DNA from: CAMCXT01 sp040403315
GTDB taxonomy: Bacteria > Bacteroidota > Bacteroidia > M30B66
Direction of reading: 5' to 3'
Length of the DNA: 64,000 nucleotides
Assembly: GCA_040403315.1 (NCBI GenBank)
Contig: JBBAKX010000003.1
Span: 1 to 64,000, forward strand
The notes under the pieces are model-generated. The model had not been told where the DNA came from. It ran no database searches and saw only the letters and a list, made by a program, of their open reading frames with translations. This document shows, piece by piece, positions 45,438 through 54,252 of this stretch; positions within the stretch are counted from its first letter, which is position 1, and every line of letters begins with the position of its first letter. A program made the translations under genes and the position numbers.

Positions 45438-45980
45438 TCAATTAACAGTTTCTTTAGAAGAAGTTGCTAATAAAAGAGGCTTTTTTCTAATCAAAATGCT
45501 TAATACTATACTCAAACTGAGACAAACCGCTAGGGCAAAAACGAAAGCTGAAGCGAGGTAAGAAACTGTCTCATAGCTTTTTCTAATTGCGTCTTCGCGT
45601 AGCATTAACGTATTGGCATCAATTTGTGAATCGCGAATTATTTTCAACTCGTTTTCCTGCTTAAACAGCAAAAAGGTTGGGTTTACTGCACCAATGTATA
45701 GCCAAACAAACAACGGGCTTATTAAAGAAACGGCAGCCGTAACAATTGAGCTAGAACGCAAGCTTTCGATAAATGTAATAGAACCTTGCTGCAGTTTGTC
45801 GCGCTTGTGTTTTAAGTTGAAATAGATGCCTGTGAGAGGAACCAGGATGATTAACCAAAAAAACAATGGCTGCAACCCGAGATATTTGCCATGCAGCCCA
45901 AGTAGGTTCTCTAGTAATAACCAAAGAAATCCGCTAAAGGCAATCAAAATCCCGTTCCTAACTTCTAAAGATATTTGCAT
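45438..45980 (-). CDS. Membrane protein, DUF4199-like
   Basis: The 180-residue protein has four predicted membrane segments (about 10-28, 36-54, 78-98 and 140-163). A charged loop between the third and fourth contains NELKIIRDSQIDANTLMLRED. Length and layout fit the DUF4199 family of Bacteroidota, but I cannot confirm it. Function is unknown. It ends 63 bp before murB on the same strand. Confidence 0.7.
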   Translation of the reverse strand: MQISLEVRNGILIAFSGFLWLLLENLLGLHGKYLGLQPLFFWLIILVPLTGIYFNLKHKRDKLQQGSITFIESLRSSSIVTAAVSLISPLFVWLYIGAVNPTFLLFKQENELKIIRDSQIDANTLMLREDAIRKSYETVSYLASAFVFALAVCLSLSIVLSILIRKKPLLLATSSKETVN

Positions 45981-46135
45981 AACTGAGTTGGGTTAAATGT
46001 AGGAAGGTTTGCTGTAAAACCATACTATTGGTTTTCTCCTTTCGCAGTTATTCATATTCTGGGCTGGTGCAACATATTGATAATGATTGTTATAGGTTTT
46101 TTGGTTAGCTCTATGTAATTTATCTAAACTCCTCT

Positions 46136-46143
46136 TACCTTCG
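46136..46143 (+). promoter_or_regulatory. Variant -7 box (TACCTTCG) before the glycosyltransferase at 46148
   Basis: TACCTTCG differs from TAnnTTTG by one base and ends 4 bp before the ATG at 46148, so the transcript may be nearly leaderless. Confidence 0.4.
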
Positions 46144-46147
46144 TCGG

Positions 46148-47260
46148 ATGCAGGTAATTGTAACTGTAAGCAACGATTTGTTCACCGATCAAAGGGTGCA
46201 GAAGGTTTGTAGCAGCATTATTCATCGTGGTCATTCGGTTATGCTTGTTGGCAGAGAGCTCCCGGAGAGCTTACCGCTTAATTTACCATACACCTCAAAA
46301 CGATTCAAATTGTGGTTCAATTCGGGTCCACTTTTTTATATCAATTTGAATCTGAGACTCATGTTTTTTTTGTTGTTCAAAAGGTGCGATGCCATCCATT
46401 CGAACGATCTTGATACCTTATTGCCATCATGGATTGTTGCAGGACTTCGTCGCAAAATGCTTGTGTACGATACCCATGAGTATTTCACGGGTGTACCTGA
46501 ATTGCAAAAACGCCCCTTGGTTCGACGCATTTGGGAATCCATTGAAGGACTAATTTTTCCAAAGCTAAAGCGTGTGATCACTGTAAACGATTCAATTGCT
46601 GAATTGTATCGAAAACGCTACGGAAGCGAGGCAATACAGGTGATGCGCAACATTCCTAACGCACAAGTAAATATTGAAACTAAGCAAGATTTTTCATCGG
46701 TTTTCCCTCCGGGGAAGTTTAGGATCATCCTGCAAGGCAATGGCATCAACGTGGATAGAGGAGGGGAGGAGGCCGTTGAAATGATGAAAGATATTGATCG
46801 TGCGGTGCTCATCATTGCAGGAAATGGCGATGTTATTCAACAATTGAAAGACAATGTTATTGCAGCAAAGTTGGATGATCGGGTTATTTTTATTCCTCGA
46901 ATGTCGTATTGTGAGCTGCTTGGCTTGACCCAGCTGTGTGATTTGGGCTTAACTTTAGACAAAGACACGAATATTAATTATCGTTTTAGTTTACCCAACA
47001 AATTGTTCGATTATTTACGCGCAGGAATTCCTGTCTTGGCATCAGACTTACATGAAGTTCGAAAGATTGTTGAAACATATAAAACAGGCTGGATAGTAAA
47101 GGATGTTAATCCTAAGTTGTTAGCCGATCATATAAATCTCCTGATTGATCAACCTGATGTTTACTTGCAAGTAAAATCAAATCTCTTAGAAGCATCAAAT
47201 CAATTGTCTTGGGAGCAAGAATGCAAAGTTTTAGATAAATGGTATGGTAACGTAAAGTGA
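46148..47260 (+). CDS. Glycosyltransferase, GT4-like
   Basis: The 370-residue protein has DAIHSNDLDTLLPSWI and VYDTHEYFTGVPELQKRP in the N-terminal domain. In the C-terminal domain it has ILQGNGINVDRGGEEAVEMMK, IIAGNGD and LPNKLFDYLRAGIPVLASDL. It is a GT-B enzyme with its own promoter, standing alone between the minus-strand murB genes and a small secreted-protein gene. The sugar donor is unknown. Confidence 0.84.
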   Translation: MQVIVTVSNDLFTDQRVQKVCSSIIHRGHSVMLVGRELPESLPLNLPYTSKRFKLWFNSGPLFYINLNLRLMFFLLFKRCDAIHSNDLDTLLPSWIVAGLRRKMLVYDTHEYFTGVPELQKRPLVRRIWESIEGLIFPKLKRVITVNDSIAELYRKRYGSEAIQVMRNIPNAQVNIETKQDFSSVFPPGKFRIILQGNGINVDRGGEEAVEMMKDIDRAVLIIAGNGDVIQQLKDNVIAAKLDDRVIFIPRMSYCELLGLTQLCDLGLTLDKDTNINYRFSLPNKLFDYLRAGIPVLASDLHEVRKIVETYKTGWIVKDVNPKLLADHINLLIDQPDVYLQVKSNLLEASNQLSWEQECKVLDKWYGNVK

Positions 47261-47430
47261 TACTTTCGGCCATAAAATATTATTCAGGATTATTTAATTA
47301 TAATCGAAAAATATAGATTTTGGGTATTCATTTAAAGGTGTTTTTACGGTACTGATTTGAATGATCCTGGCTATTTATAAATCAAATTTTGCTAATTATT
47401 TCGATCATTCAAATGCAATTCTATTTATAT

Positions 47431-47438
47431 TAATTTTG
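47431..47438 (+). promoter_or_regulatory. Promoter -7 box for the small secreted-protein gene
   Basis: TAATTTTG matches TAnnTTTG and ends 25 bp before the ATG at 47464. The TTG at 47449 is a possible earlier start but gives a poorer signal peptide. Confidence 0.5.
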
Positions 47439-47463
47439 CCTAAAATAATTGATCAAGACAATC

Positions 47464-48000
47464 ATGAATAAATTAATTTCTACTTCGCTTATTTCGGCTT
47501 CGTTGTCTTTTTTGTTTCTTTCCTTCCAAACACCAACCGAATGGTTTAAAGGAGGGAATGCTGCAAAAAGCTATCAAATGGAAATTGATAAAACGAGTAA
47601 GGATGGATTAGCGATTTATAATCTAAAATCTATCGATTCGTTGATTACTGGCTTTGGATCGGTTATGAATTATATAGACCCTAAGCCCTTTCTTGGTAAG
47701 CGCGTTCGGATGACAGGTATGCTGAAAACCTTAGATATAAAGGAATGGTCAGGATTTTGGCTGCGAATTGATGAAAAGGATTCCAGATTACCCCTCGGCT
47801 TCGATAATATGCATGATGGTAGAACCGATCGATCCATTAAAGGAACTAACGATTGGAAGCGTTATGAAATCATTTTGGATGTACCTAAAGAATCTTATAA
47901 AATGGCTTATGGTGCTTTGATTTTTGGCGTTGGACAAATTTGGTTCAAGGATATCCAATTCGAAATTGTTGAAAAATCTATCAAAATTACTGGTCGTTAA
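47464..48000 (+). CDS. Secreted protein with carbohydrate-binding-like domain
   Basis: From the ATG at 47464 the protein has 178 residues, with a signal peptide to about residue 20. The mature part is one beta-sandwich-like domain with WSGFWLRID, LGFDNMHDGRTDRSIKGTNDWKRYEIILDVP and FGVGQIWFKDIQFE. This pattern occurs in domains attached to bacterial regulators and enzymes and is like a galactose-binding jelly-roll. Function is unknown. It is not obviously linked to a neighbour. Confidence 0.7.
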   Translation: MNKLISTSLISASLSFLFLSFQTPTEWFKGGNAAKSYQMEIDKTSKDGLAIYNLKSIDSLITGFGSVMNYIDPKPFLGKRVRMTGMLKTLDIKEWSGFWLRIDEKDSRLPLGFDNMHDGRTDRSIKGTNDWKRYEIILDVPKESYKMAYGALIFGVGQIWFKDIQFEIVEKSIKITGR

Positions 48001-48512
48001 TGCATTTTTTTATATTCTTTAATTATCATATCTTTAATTAATCATATTTAATTTGTGTAGTATTGATTCCGATTTCATCTGTCTAAATAAGATTATAGAA
48101 TTTTCGAATTGGTTATGCTATAAATCATACTAACGAGTGTGAATAATGTAAGTCAAATTTGATTTTATGTAATGCCGAATTCAAGACATTGTCTCTACTT
48201 TGTAATCCAAAAATAAACAATCCGATTAGAGTTTTATTTAATAATATTTTCATTTAATTGAGTTTACTTGAGAATGTTCAATTCTGTTTTATTGCGTATT
48301 TATTTAAATTCAATATTTTTTCAGAAAAACAAACCATTTTCCATTAAAACCAGAGTTGTCTATCTCCTTATTTTTAAGCCTAATAAAATAGTTTGTTTTA
48401 ATTTTAAGTTAAAGTAATAAACTGCTTGATGAGTAAATCATAATTAAAATTATTTTATAATTGGTCTATCGGATTATCCAAATTATTTTTAATCTAATTA
48501 ATACAATCCACT
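48001..48512. other. AT-rich intergenic region without recognised features
   Basis: This stretch of about 510 bp is very AT-rich. It has only chance near-matches to -7 boxes and no supported gene, hairpin or repeat. It precedes the small Lys-rich ORF. Confidence 0.4.
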
Positions 48513-48629
48513 ATGTCAAAAGAAAAACAAGGCTCCAAGAAGTCCGATAAAACAACTGCTTCTAAAACTCCAAAAGAAAAGAAAACGCTTAAGGCATTAA
48601 AGAAAATTAGTAAAAATAACCAAGAGTAA
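48513..48629 (+). CDS. Lys-rich 38-residue small protein
   Basis: This short ORF runs from an ATG at 48513 to TAA at 48627-48629. The product is about one third Lys (EKKTLKALKKISKNNQE at its end), with no hydrophobic segment, and resembles a disordered basic tail. It ends 12 bp before the GH130 gene and is preceded by the AT-rich gap, so it would be the first gene of that operon. The branching-enzyme gene at 52133 has a similar Lys-rich N-terminus. Coding status is inferred from composition and spacing only. Confidence 0.55.
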   Translation: MSKEKQGSKKSDKTTASKTPKEKKTLKALKKISKNNQE

Positions 48630-48641
48630 ATAATTATTATT

Positions 48642-49682
48642 ATGTTGATTGTAGACAAACTTGGTATCGTGCTAGGTAAAACCTTAAATAGTTTTGAATG
48701 TGACGGCGTTTTAAACCCTGCGGTAATAAAAGTGAATGATAAAATCCATATGTTTTATAGAGCTTTGGCAAAAGACAACTATTCTACAATAGGCTATTGT
48801 GTCTTGTCTTCCCCTATGGTCGTGGAAAGCAGAAATGAAATGCCATTACTTGTTCCACAAGCCGATTATGAGTATCAAGGTTTAGAAGATCCTAGAATTG
48901 TTCAAATTGATGGCCTTTATTATATGTCTTACACTGCATACAATGGTGTTAATGCATTGGGCGCTTTAGCTACCTCTACAGATTTAATGAAATGGAAAAA
49001 ACACGGCATTATTGTTCCTCAAATTACATATGATGAATTTAAACACTTTACCGAATCTAGTGGAGTAGTTCGCGAAAAATATAAACGATTCAATGCCCAT
49101 CTATCTAGCCACGAAAAGCATGATCGTACAACTTTTATGTGGGATAAAAATCTTGTCTTTTTTCCTCGCAGAATTGATGGAAAACTCTTTTTTTTTCATA
49201 GAATAAAGCCAGATGTTCAAATTGTTGTTTCAATTAACTCGTTGGATGACTTAAACGTTGAATTTTGGCAAAGCTATTTCTTGAAATTTGATGATTACAT
49301 AGTTCTATCTCCTAAATTTCAGCATGAAGTAAGCTATATCGGATGTGGATGTCCGCCAATTGAAACAGAGGCTGGCTGGCTTTTAATTTATCACGGCGTA
49401 CATGATACAGTAAGAGGATATGTATATACTGCTTGTGCAGCGTTGTTGGATTTAGATACACCTCAAAAAGAAATTGCACGACTACCTTACCCATTGTTTT
49501 TTCCCGAAAAAGAATGGGAGCTAAAAGGCGAAGTGAACAATGTTTGTTTCCCTACTGGTGCTATTCTTGAGGGAGATACTCTTTATATATATTATGGTGC
49601 AGCCGACGAAAGAATCGCAGTTGCGTCTTTAAAATTAAGTGAGTTATTGGCTGAATTGGCTTTAAATAAAATTAATAAATAA
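48642..49682 (+). CDS. GH130-family glycoside hydrolase/phosphorylase
   Basis: The 346-residue protein has a five-bladed propeller pattern with CDGVLNPAVIKVNDKIHMFYRA, the acid-bearing YQGLEDPRIV (near residue 87) and GCGCPPIETEAGWLLIYHGV. This fits GH130, whose members phosphorolyse or hydrolyse beta-mannosides. There is no signal peptide, so it acts in the cytoplasm. It is followed after 3 bp by a GT4 fusion gene, suggesting a joint pathway for synthesis or turnover of a mannoside. Confidence 0.85.
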   Translation: MLIVDKLGIVLGKTLNSFECDGVLNPAVIKVNDKIHMFYRALAKDNYSTIGYCVLSSPMVVESRNEMPLLVPQADYEYQGLEDPRIVQIDGLYYMSYTAYNGVNALGALATSTDLMKWKKHGIIVPQITYDEFKHFTESSGVVREKYKRFNAHLSSHEKHDRTTFMWDKNLVFFPRRIDGKLFFFHRIKPDVQIVVSINSLDDLNVEFWQSYFLKFDDYIVLSPKFQHEVSYIGCGCPPIETEAGWLLIYHGVHDTVRGYVYTACAALLDLDTPQKEIARLPYPLFFPEKEWELKGEVNNVCFPTGAILEGDTLYIYYGAADERIAVASLKLSELLAELALNKINK

Positions 49683-49685
49683 AAG

Positions 49686-52058
49686 ATGAGAACCGATATC
49701 GTATTGCATACGCCCAAAACAGAATTTTTAAGTCGCCCGCAAGTTTCTGTACAACTTTCAGTAAATCAAATGGATTCAATAGACGACGCGATTCTTCTTC
49801 CAGAAATACTCTTTGTTACATCATTTCCTTTTAGAGAATGTGGCATTGCAACATTTTCTCAAGATTTAATAGCTGCTTTACAAGATCAGTTTGAGCAATC
49901 TTTTAATTGTTCTATTTGTGCATTAGAATCTGATGCCGAGCAGCATGTTTACCCGATGCAGCCTCGCTTTATCTTAAATACCAGTCAACGAAATGCATTT
50001 GTAAAAACCGCATTTTTAATAAATCATAGCGATAACATAGATTTAGTCGTAATTCAGCATGAATTTGGATTTTTTGCTGATAAAGAGCCTGATTTTAAGT
50101 TGTTTTTTGAAAGTATCCTGAAACCAGTAGTTTTTGTTTTTCACACTGTGCTTCCATCTCCTAGCAAGGAATTGCTTGATAAAATTCAAGATTTGGCTGC
50201 AATTTCTGCATCAATAGTTGTAATGACAAATGATGCGGCAAAAATTCTTATCGATGATTACAATATTGCAGCTTATAAAATATCTGTAATTCCACATGGC
50301 ACTCACTTAGTGCTGCCTTTAAATAAAAATACCTTAAAGAAAAAATATAATCTTACAGGTTTTAAAGTACTTTCAACTTTCGGTCTTTTAGGTAGTAGCA
50401 AGAGTATTGAAACCACTTTAATGGCTCTTCCAGAAATTCTTCTTCACCATCCTGATGTCTTGTTTTTGGTACTTGGGAAAACTCATCCTTCGATTGTAAA
50501 GAAAGATGGCGAAAAATATAGACATTATTTAGAATCCTTGGTGTTTGAGTTAAAACTAGAGAACAATGTTAAGTTCGTGAACGAATACCTCTCATTACCT
50601 AATCTTTTGGAATATCTTCAATTAACCGATATTTATTTGTTCACCTCTAAAGATCCTAACCAAGCTGTTAGTGGTACTTTTTCTTATGCAATTAGCAGTG
50701 GTTGCCCAGTAATATCAACTCCAATTCCTCATGCCAAAGAAGTTTTTCGAGATGGAGGAGGCGTAATAATAGGCTTTGAAGATAGCTTGCATCTCGCTGA
50801 TGAAGCAATTGCTCTTCTCGATGACGAAGAACGTAGAATGGATATTTCATCAAATAGTTTCCATAAAATGGCATCCACAGTGTGGCAAAATTCAGCTATT
50901 TCTTATGGATTGTTGTTTGATAAATTAATTACTTCTGATTTTCATTTGAATTTTCGCATTCCAGTTTTTAATCTAAATCATATTCGCAGAATGACCACTG
51001 AATTAGGTATGATTCAATTCGCGAAACTCTCGATCCCTGATTACAACTCTGGTTTTACTTTAGATGACAATGCAAGAGCGCTTATATCTATTGCACAGCA
51101 TTATGAACTTTTTCATAGTGATAGTGATTTAGAACTTATCAAAACATATTTGAATTTTATCGCTAGGTGCATGCAACCCAATGGTATATTTTTAAATTAT
51201 GTTGATACCAACAAAGAATTTACTCAACAAAACTACTCAGAGAACCTTGAAGATAGCAATGGTAGAGCCATTTGGGCATTAGGATACTTACATTCTCTTA
51301 AAAAAATTTTGCCAGATTCGCTACTTAATTTTTCCTTTGATTTAGTAAATAAAGCGTTGCCTCAATTACTGAAAATTCACTCTACTCGGGCGATGGCATT
51401 TATAATTAAGGGTTTACATTATATAGATAATGAAGATTGTCAAATTGTATTAGAAGCACTTGCCAAACGGATGGCACTAATGTATAAACATGAAAAGAAC
51501 AACCAATGGTTTTGGTTCGAACGTTATATGACATATGCCAATGGACTTCTCCCCGAGGCTATGCTATGCGCTTACACAGCTACTTATGATGAAGAATATA
51601 GAATTATAGCATTAGAAAGTTTCGATTTTTTATTGTCTATAATTTTGTCGGAGGATAAGATTAAGGTTATCTCTAATAAGGGATGGTTAATGAAAGATTC
51701 ATTTAACCATTTGCAAATAGGTGGTGAGCAACCAATTGATGTAGCTTATACTATTTTAGCTCTTGAAAGATTCTACACTGTGTTTAAGAAGGATATTTAC
51801 AAACAAAAGCTGAAAATTGCTTTTAACTGGTTTTTAGGAGCTAATCATTTAAATCAAATAGTTTATAACCCTAGAACTGGTGGCTGTTATGATGGTTTAG
51901 AAGAAACGCACGTTAATCTTAATCAAGGTGCTGAATCTTCAATTAGTTATTTATTGTCTCGTTTAGCAATGAGTAGAATTTTAGAATCTGATAAAGGCAA
52001 TTACATCTATGCAATTCCATCAACTGTTTTGATAATGGATGACACAGATATTTCTTGA
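49686..52058 (+). CDS. GT4-type glycosyltransferase fused to a C-terminal helical domain
   Basis: The 790-residue protein has an N-terminal GT-B domain (about 35-420). It starts ILFVTSFPFRECGIATFSQDL and has VVIQHEFGFF, STFGLLGSSKSIETTLMALPEIL and a C-terminal SGTFSYAISSGCPVIST. The usual E-x7-E position is altered (QAVSGTFSYA). The C-terminal half (about 425-790) is a helical-barrel-like domain with SGFTLDDNARALI, NGRAIWALGYL and FNHLQIGGEQPIDVAYTILAL. It follows GH130 closely. A sugar-transfer role on a mannoside or related polymer is inferred from context. Confidence 0.75.
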   Translation: MRTDIVLHTPKTEFLSRPQVSVQLSVNQMDSIDDAILLPEILFVTSFPFRECGIATFSQDLIAALQDQFEQSFNCSICALESDAEQHVYPMQPRFILNTSQRNAFVKTAFLINHSDNIDLVVIQHEFGFFADKEPDFKLFFESILKPVVFVFHTVLPSPSKELLDKIQDLAAISASIVVMTNDAAKILIDDYNIAAYKISVIPHGTHLVLPLNKNTLKKKYNLTGFKVLSTFGLLGSSKSIETTLMALPEILLHHPDVLFLVLGKTHPSIVKKDGEKYRHYLESLVFELKLENNVKFVNEYLSLPNLLEYLQLTDIYLFTSKDPNQAVSGTFSYAISSGCPVISTPIPHAKEVFRDGGGVIIGFEDSLHLADEAIALLDDEERRMDISSNSFHKMASTVWQNSAISYGLLFDKLITSDFHLNFRIPVFNLNHIRRMTTELGMIQFAKLSIPDYNSGFTLDDNARALISIAQHYELFHSDSDLELIKTYLNFIARCMQPNGIFLNYVDTNKEFTQQNYSENLEDSNGRAIWALGYLHSLKKILPDSLLNFSFDLVNKALPQLLKIHSTRAMAFIIKGLHYIDNEDCQIVLEALAKRMALMYKHEKNNQWFWFERYMTYANGLLPEAMLCAYTATYDEEYRIIALESFDFLLSIILSEDKIKVISNKGWLMKDSFNHLQIGGEQPIDVAYTILALERFYTVFKKDIYKQKLKIAFNWFLGANHLNQIVYNPRTGGCYDGLEETHVNLNQGAESSISYLLSRLAMSRILESDKGNYIYAIPSTVLIMDDTDIS

Positions 52059-52132
52059 ATCTATAATTAAGACTCCAGTTCCTAAATCATTATTGTATTA
52101 TACCTTCAAAATGGAAGCAATAAAAACTGCTT

Positions 52133-54232
52133 TCATTTTGAATTATTTGCTTTTTTATCTGTTGTTTTCGTAGTTATTGATTTCAAGTTTTGTTTCAGAG
52201 GTTTCAAAACAATAACACTTAATGGAGGCAAATTTAAAGACACTGAATACTCACGGTTATTTCTAGCAATATTAGTAGCAGAATATTTGCGTATTTCGGA
52301 GTAATTGCTACCATTATATTTGGTATCGTCGCTATTGAATATTACATCATAATCTCCACTTTTAGGCATCCCCATTCGGTAATTTTCATGTGGAACTGGA
52401 GTTAAATTCGCAACCACAACAACAAAATCATTTTGATCTTCTGCTTTACGTAAATAAGATATAACACAATTTTTATAATCGCTTAGGTCTATCCATTCAA
52501 AACCTTTTGCATTAAAATCTAACTCATACAAAGCCTTTTCTTTTTTGTACAATGCGTTTAATGATTTTATCAATTCTTGAATTCCTTTGTGCGGTGCGAA
52601 TTCGAGCAAATGCCAATCTACCGAACTTTTATAATTCCATTCACCATATTGCCCAATTTCCGAGCCCATAAATAATAATTTTGTTCCTGGATGTGTAAAC
52701 ATGCAGCTGTATAATGCACGTAAATTCGAAAATCGATGCCATTCATCACCCGGCATTCTTTGCAGCAAAGAGCCTTTCCCATGAACCACTTCGTCATGAG
52801 AAAGTGGCAACATGAAATTTTCATTAAATGCATAATACAATGAAAAGGTAATGTCGTTTTGATGGTGTTCGCGATAAATTGGATCAGTTCCAAAATACCG
52901 CAATGTATCATGCATCCAGCCCATCATCCATTTCATTCCAAATCCGAGTCCGCCTAAATATACCGGACGAGAAACCATTGGCCACGAAGTTGATTCTTCT
53001 GCAATCATTTGGATTTCAGGAAAATGAGTATACATTGTTTCGTTTAATTCTTTCATAAACGAAATCGCCTCCAAATTCTCATTTCCACCGTGAATATTGG
53101 GCTCCCATTCTCCTTCTTTTCTTGAATAATCCAAATAAAGCATCGATGCCACAGCGTCAACTCGAAGCCCATCAACATGGTAATATTCTGCCCAAAACAT
53201 TGCAGAACTTATTAAAAATGCACGAACTTCATGTCTACCGTAATTGAAAATTAACGACTTCCAATCAGGGTGGTAACCTTTCCGCGGATCTTCATGCTCA
53301 TATAATCTAGTCCCGTCGAAATTCGCCAACGCAAATGTATCTTCTGGGAAATGTGAAGGCACCCAATCCATTATTACTCCAATTTCATTTTCATGAAAAA
53401 TGTCAATCAAATACATCAGATCTTGCGGACTTCCGAATCTAGATGTAGGCGCGAAATAACCCGTAGTTTGATAGCCCCATGATCCTGAATAAGGATGTTC
53501 GGTAAGTGGCATAAATTCCACATGCGTGAAACCCATTTCTTTAATGTACGGAACCAATTCTTCTGCCATTTCGCGGTAACTGATGTAGGCATCTTCTGCA
53601 TCTCCCGATTTTTTCCAAGAACCTGCATGCAATTCGTAAACCGACCACGGTTGTTGCAAAGTGCCTCGTTTTTTTCGCGATGACCAACGATTGGCGTTCC
53701 AGGTATAATTCAAGTCCCAAACTATTGAAGCGCGCTTTGGCGGCAATTCGCTGAAAAATGCAAATGGGTCGAATTTTTCTAAAATGTAACCCGTTTGCGC
53801 GTTCCTAATCATGTATTTGTAAAGACTTCCATGTGCAACGCCTGCAACAAAAGTTTCCCAAATCCCTGATCCATCTAACCTCGGTTGTAATTTGCCTTGT
53901 TCTGGATTCCAGCCATTAAAATCGCCGATTACGCTAACTGCCGCTCCATTCGGCGCCCAAACAGCAAAATAAGTTCCCTGAATTCCATTGTTTTCGCAAA
54001 GATGTGAACCTAATTTTTCATACAATTTAAAATGCTTCCCTTGTTTGAATAAATAAATATCCATGTCAGAAAACAAACTGAAATGCGATTTAACACTGTT
54101 TAAATCAATATTATTTCCCTCCGGGGAAGGGGCCGATTCGATTGTTCTAGCCTTAGGTTTTAAAGCCTTTTTTTCGATTGGATCGGCTTCTTTTTTTGCC
54201 TTAGTTTTCTTGGATATTTTTTTTTCAATCAT
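52133..54232 (-). CDS. glgB: 1,4-alpha-glucan branching enzyme GlgB
   Basis: The 699-residue protein has a Lys-rich N-terminal tail (about 1-40), a CBM48 domain (about 80-170) and a GH13 catalytic domain. It has GVIMDWVPSHFP, the nucleophile Asp359 in GLRVDAVAS, the acid Glu in MIAEEST and LSHDEVVHGK. A C-terminal beta domain and a Lys-rich tail end it. It cuts and rejoins alpha-1,4 chains as alpha-1,6 branches. It is the last gene of glgE-mak-glgB, starting 20 bp after mak. Confidence 0.96.
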   Translation of the reverse strand: MIEKKISKKTKAKKEADPIEKKALKPKARTIESAPSPEGNNIDLNSVKSHFSLFSDMDIYLFKQGKHFKLYEKLGSHLCENNGIQGTYFAVWAPNGAAVSVIGDFNGWNPEQGKLQPRLDGSGIWETFVAGVAHGSLYKYMIRNAQTGYILEKFDPFAFFSELPPKRASIVWDLNYTWNANRWSSRKKRGTLQQPWSVYELHAGSWKKSGDAEDAYISYREMAEELVPYIKEMGFTHVEFMPLTEHPYSGSWGYQTTGYFAPTSRFGSPQDLMYLIDIFHENEIGVIMDWVPSHFPEDTFALANFDGTRLYEHEDPRKGYHPDWKSLIFNYGRHEVRAFLISSAMFWAEYYHVDGLRVDAVASMLYLDYSRKEGEWEPNIHGGNENLEAISFMKELNETMYTHFPEIQMIAEESTSWPMVSRPVYLGGLGFGMKWMMGWMHDTLRYFGTDPIYREHHQNDITFSLYYAFNENFMLPLSHDEVVHGKGSLLQRMPGDEWHRFSNLRALYSCMFTHPGTKLLFMGSEIGQYGEWNYKSSVDWHLLEFAPHKGIQELIKSLNALYKKEKALYELDFNAKGFEWIDLSDYKNCVISYLRKAEDQNDFVVVVANLTPVPHENYRMGMPKSGDYDVIFNSDDTKYNGSNYSEIRKYSATNIARNNREYSVSLNLPPLSVIVLKPLKQNLKSITTKTTDKKANNSK

Positions 54233-54252
54233 AAGTTTAATGTTTACTGTAA

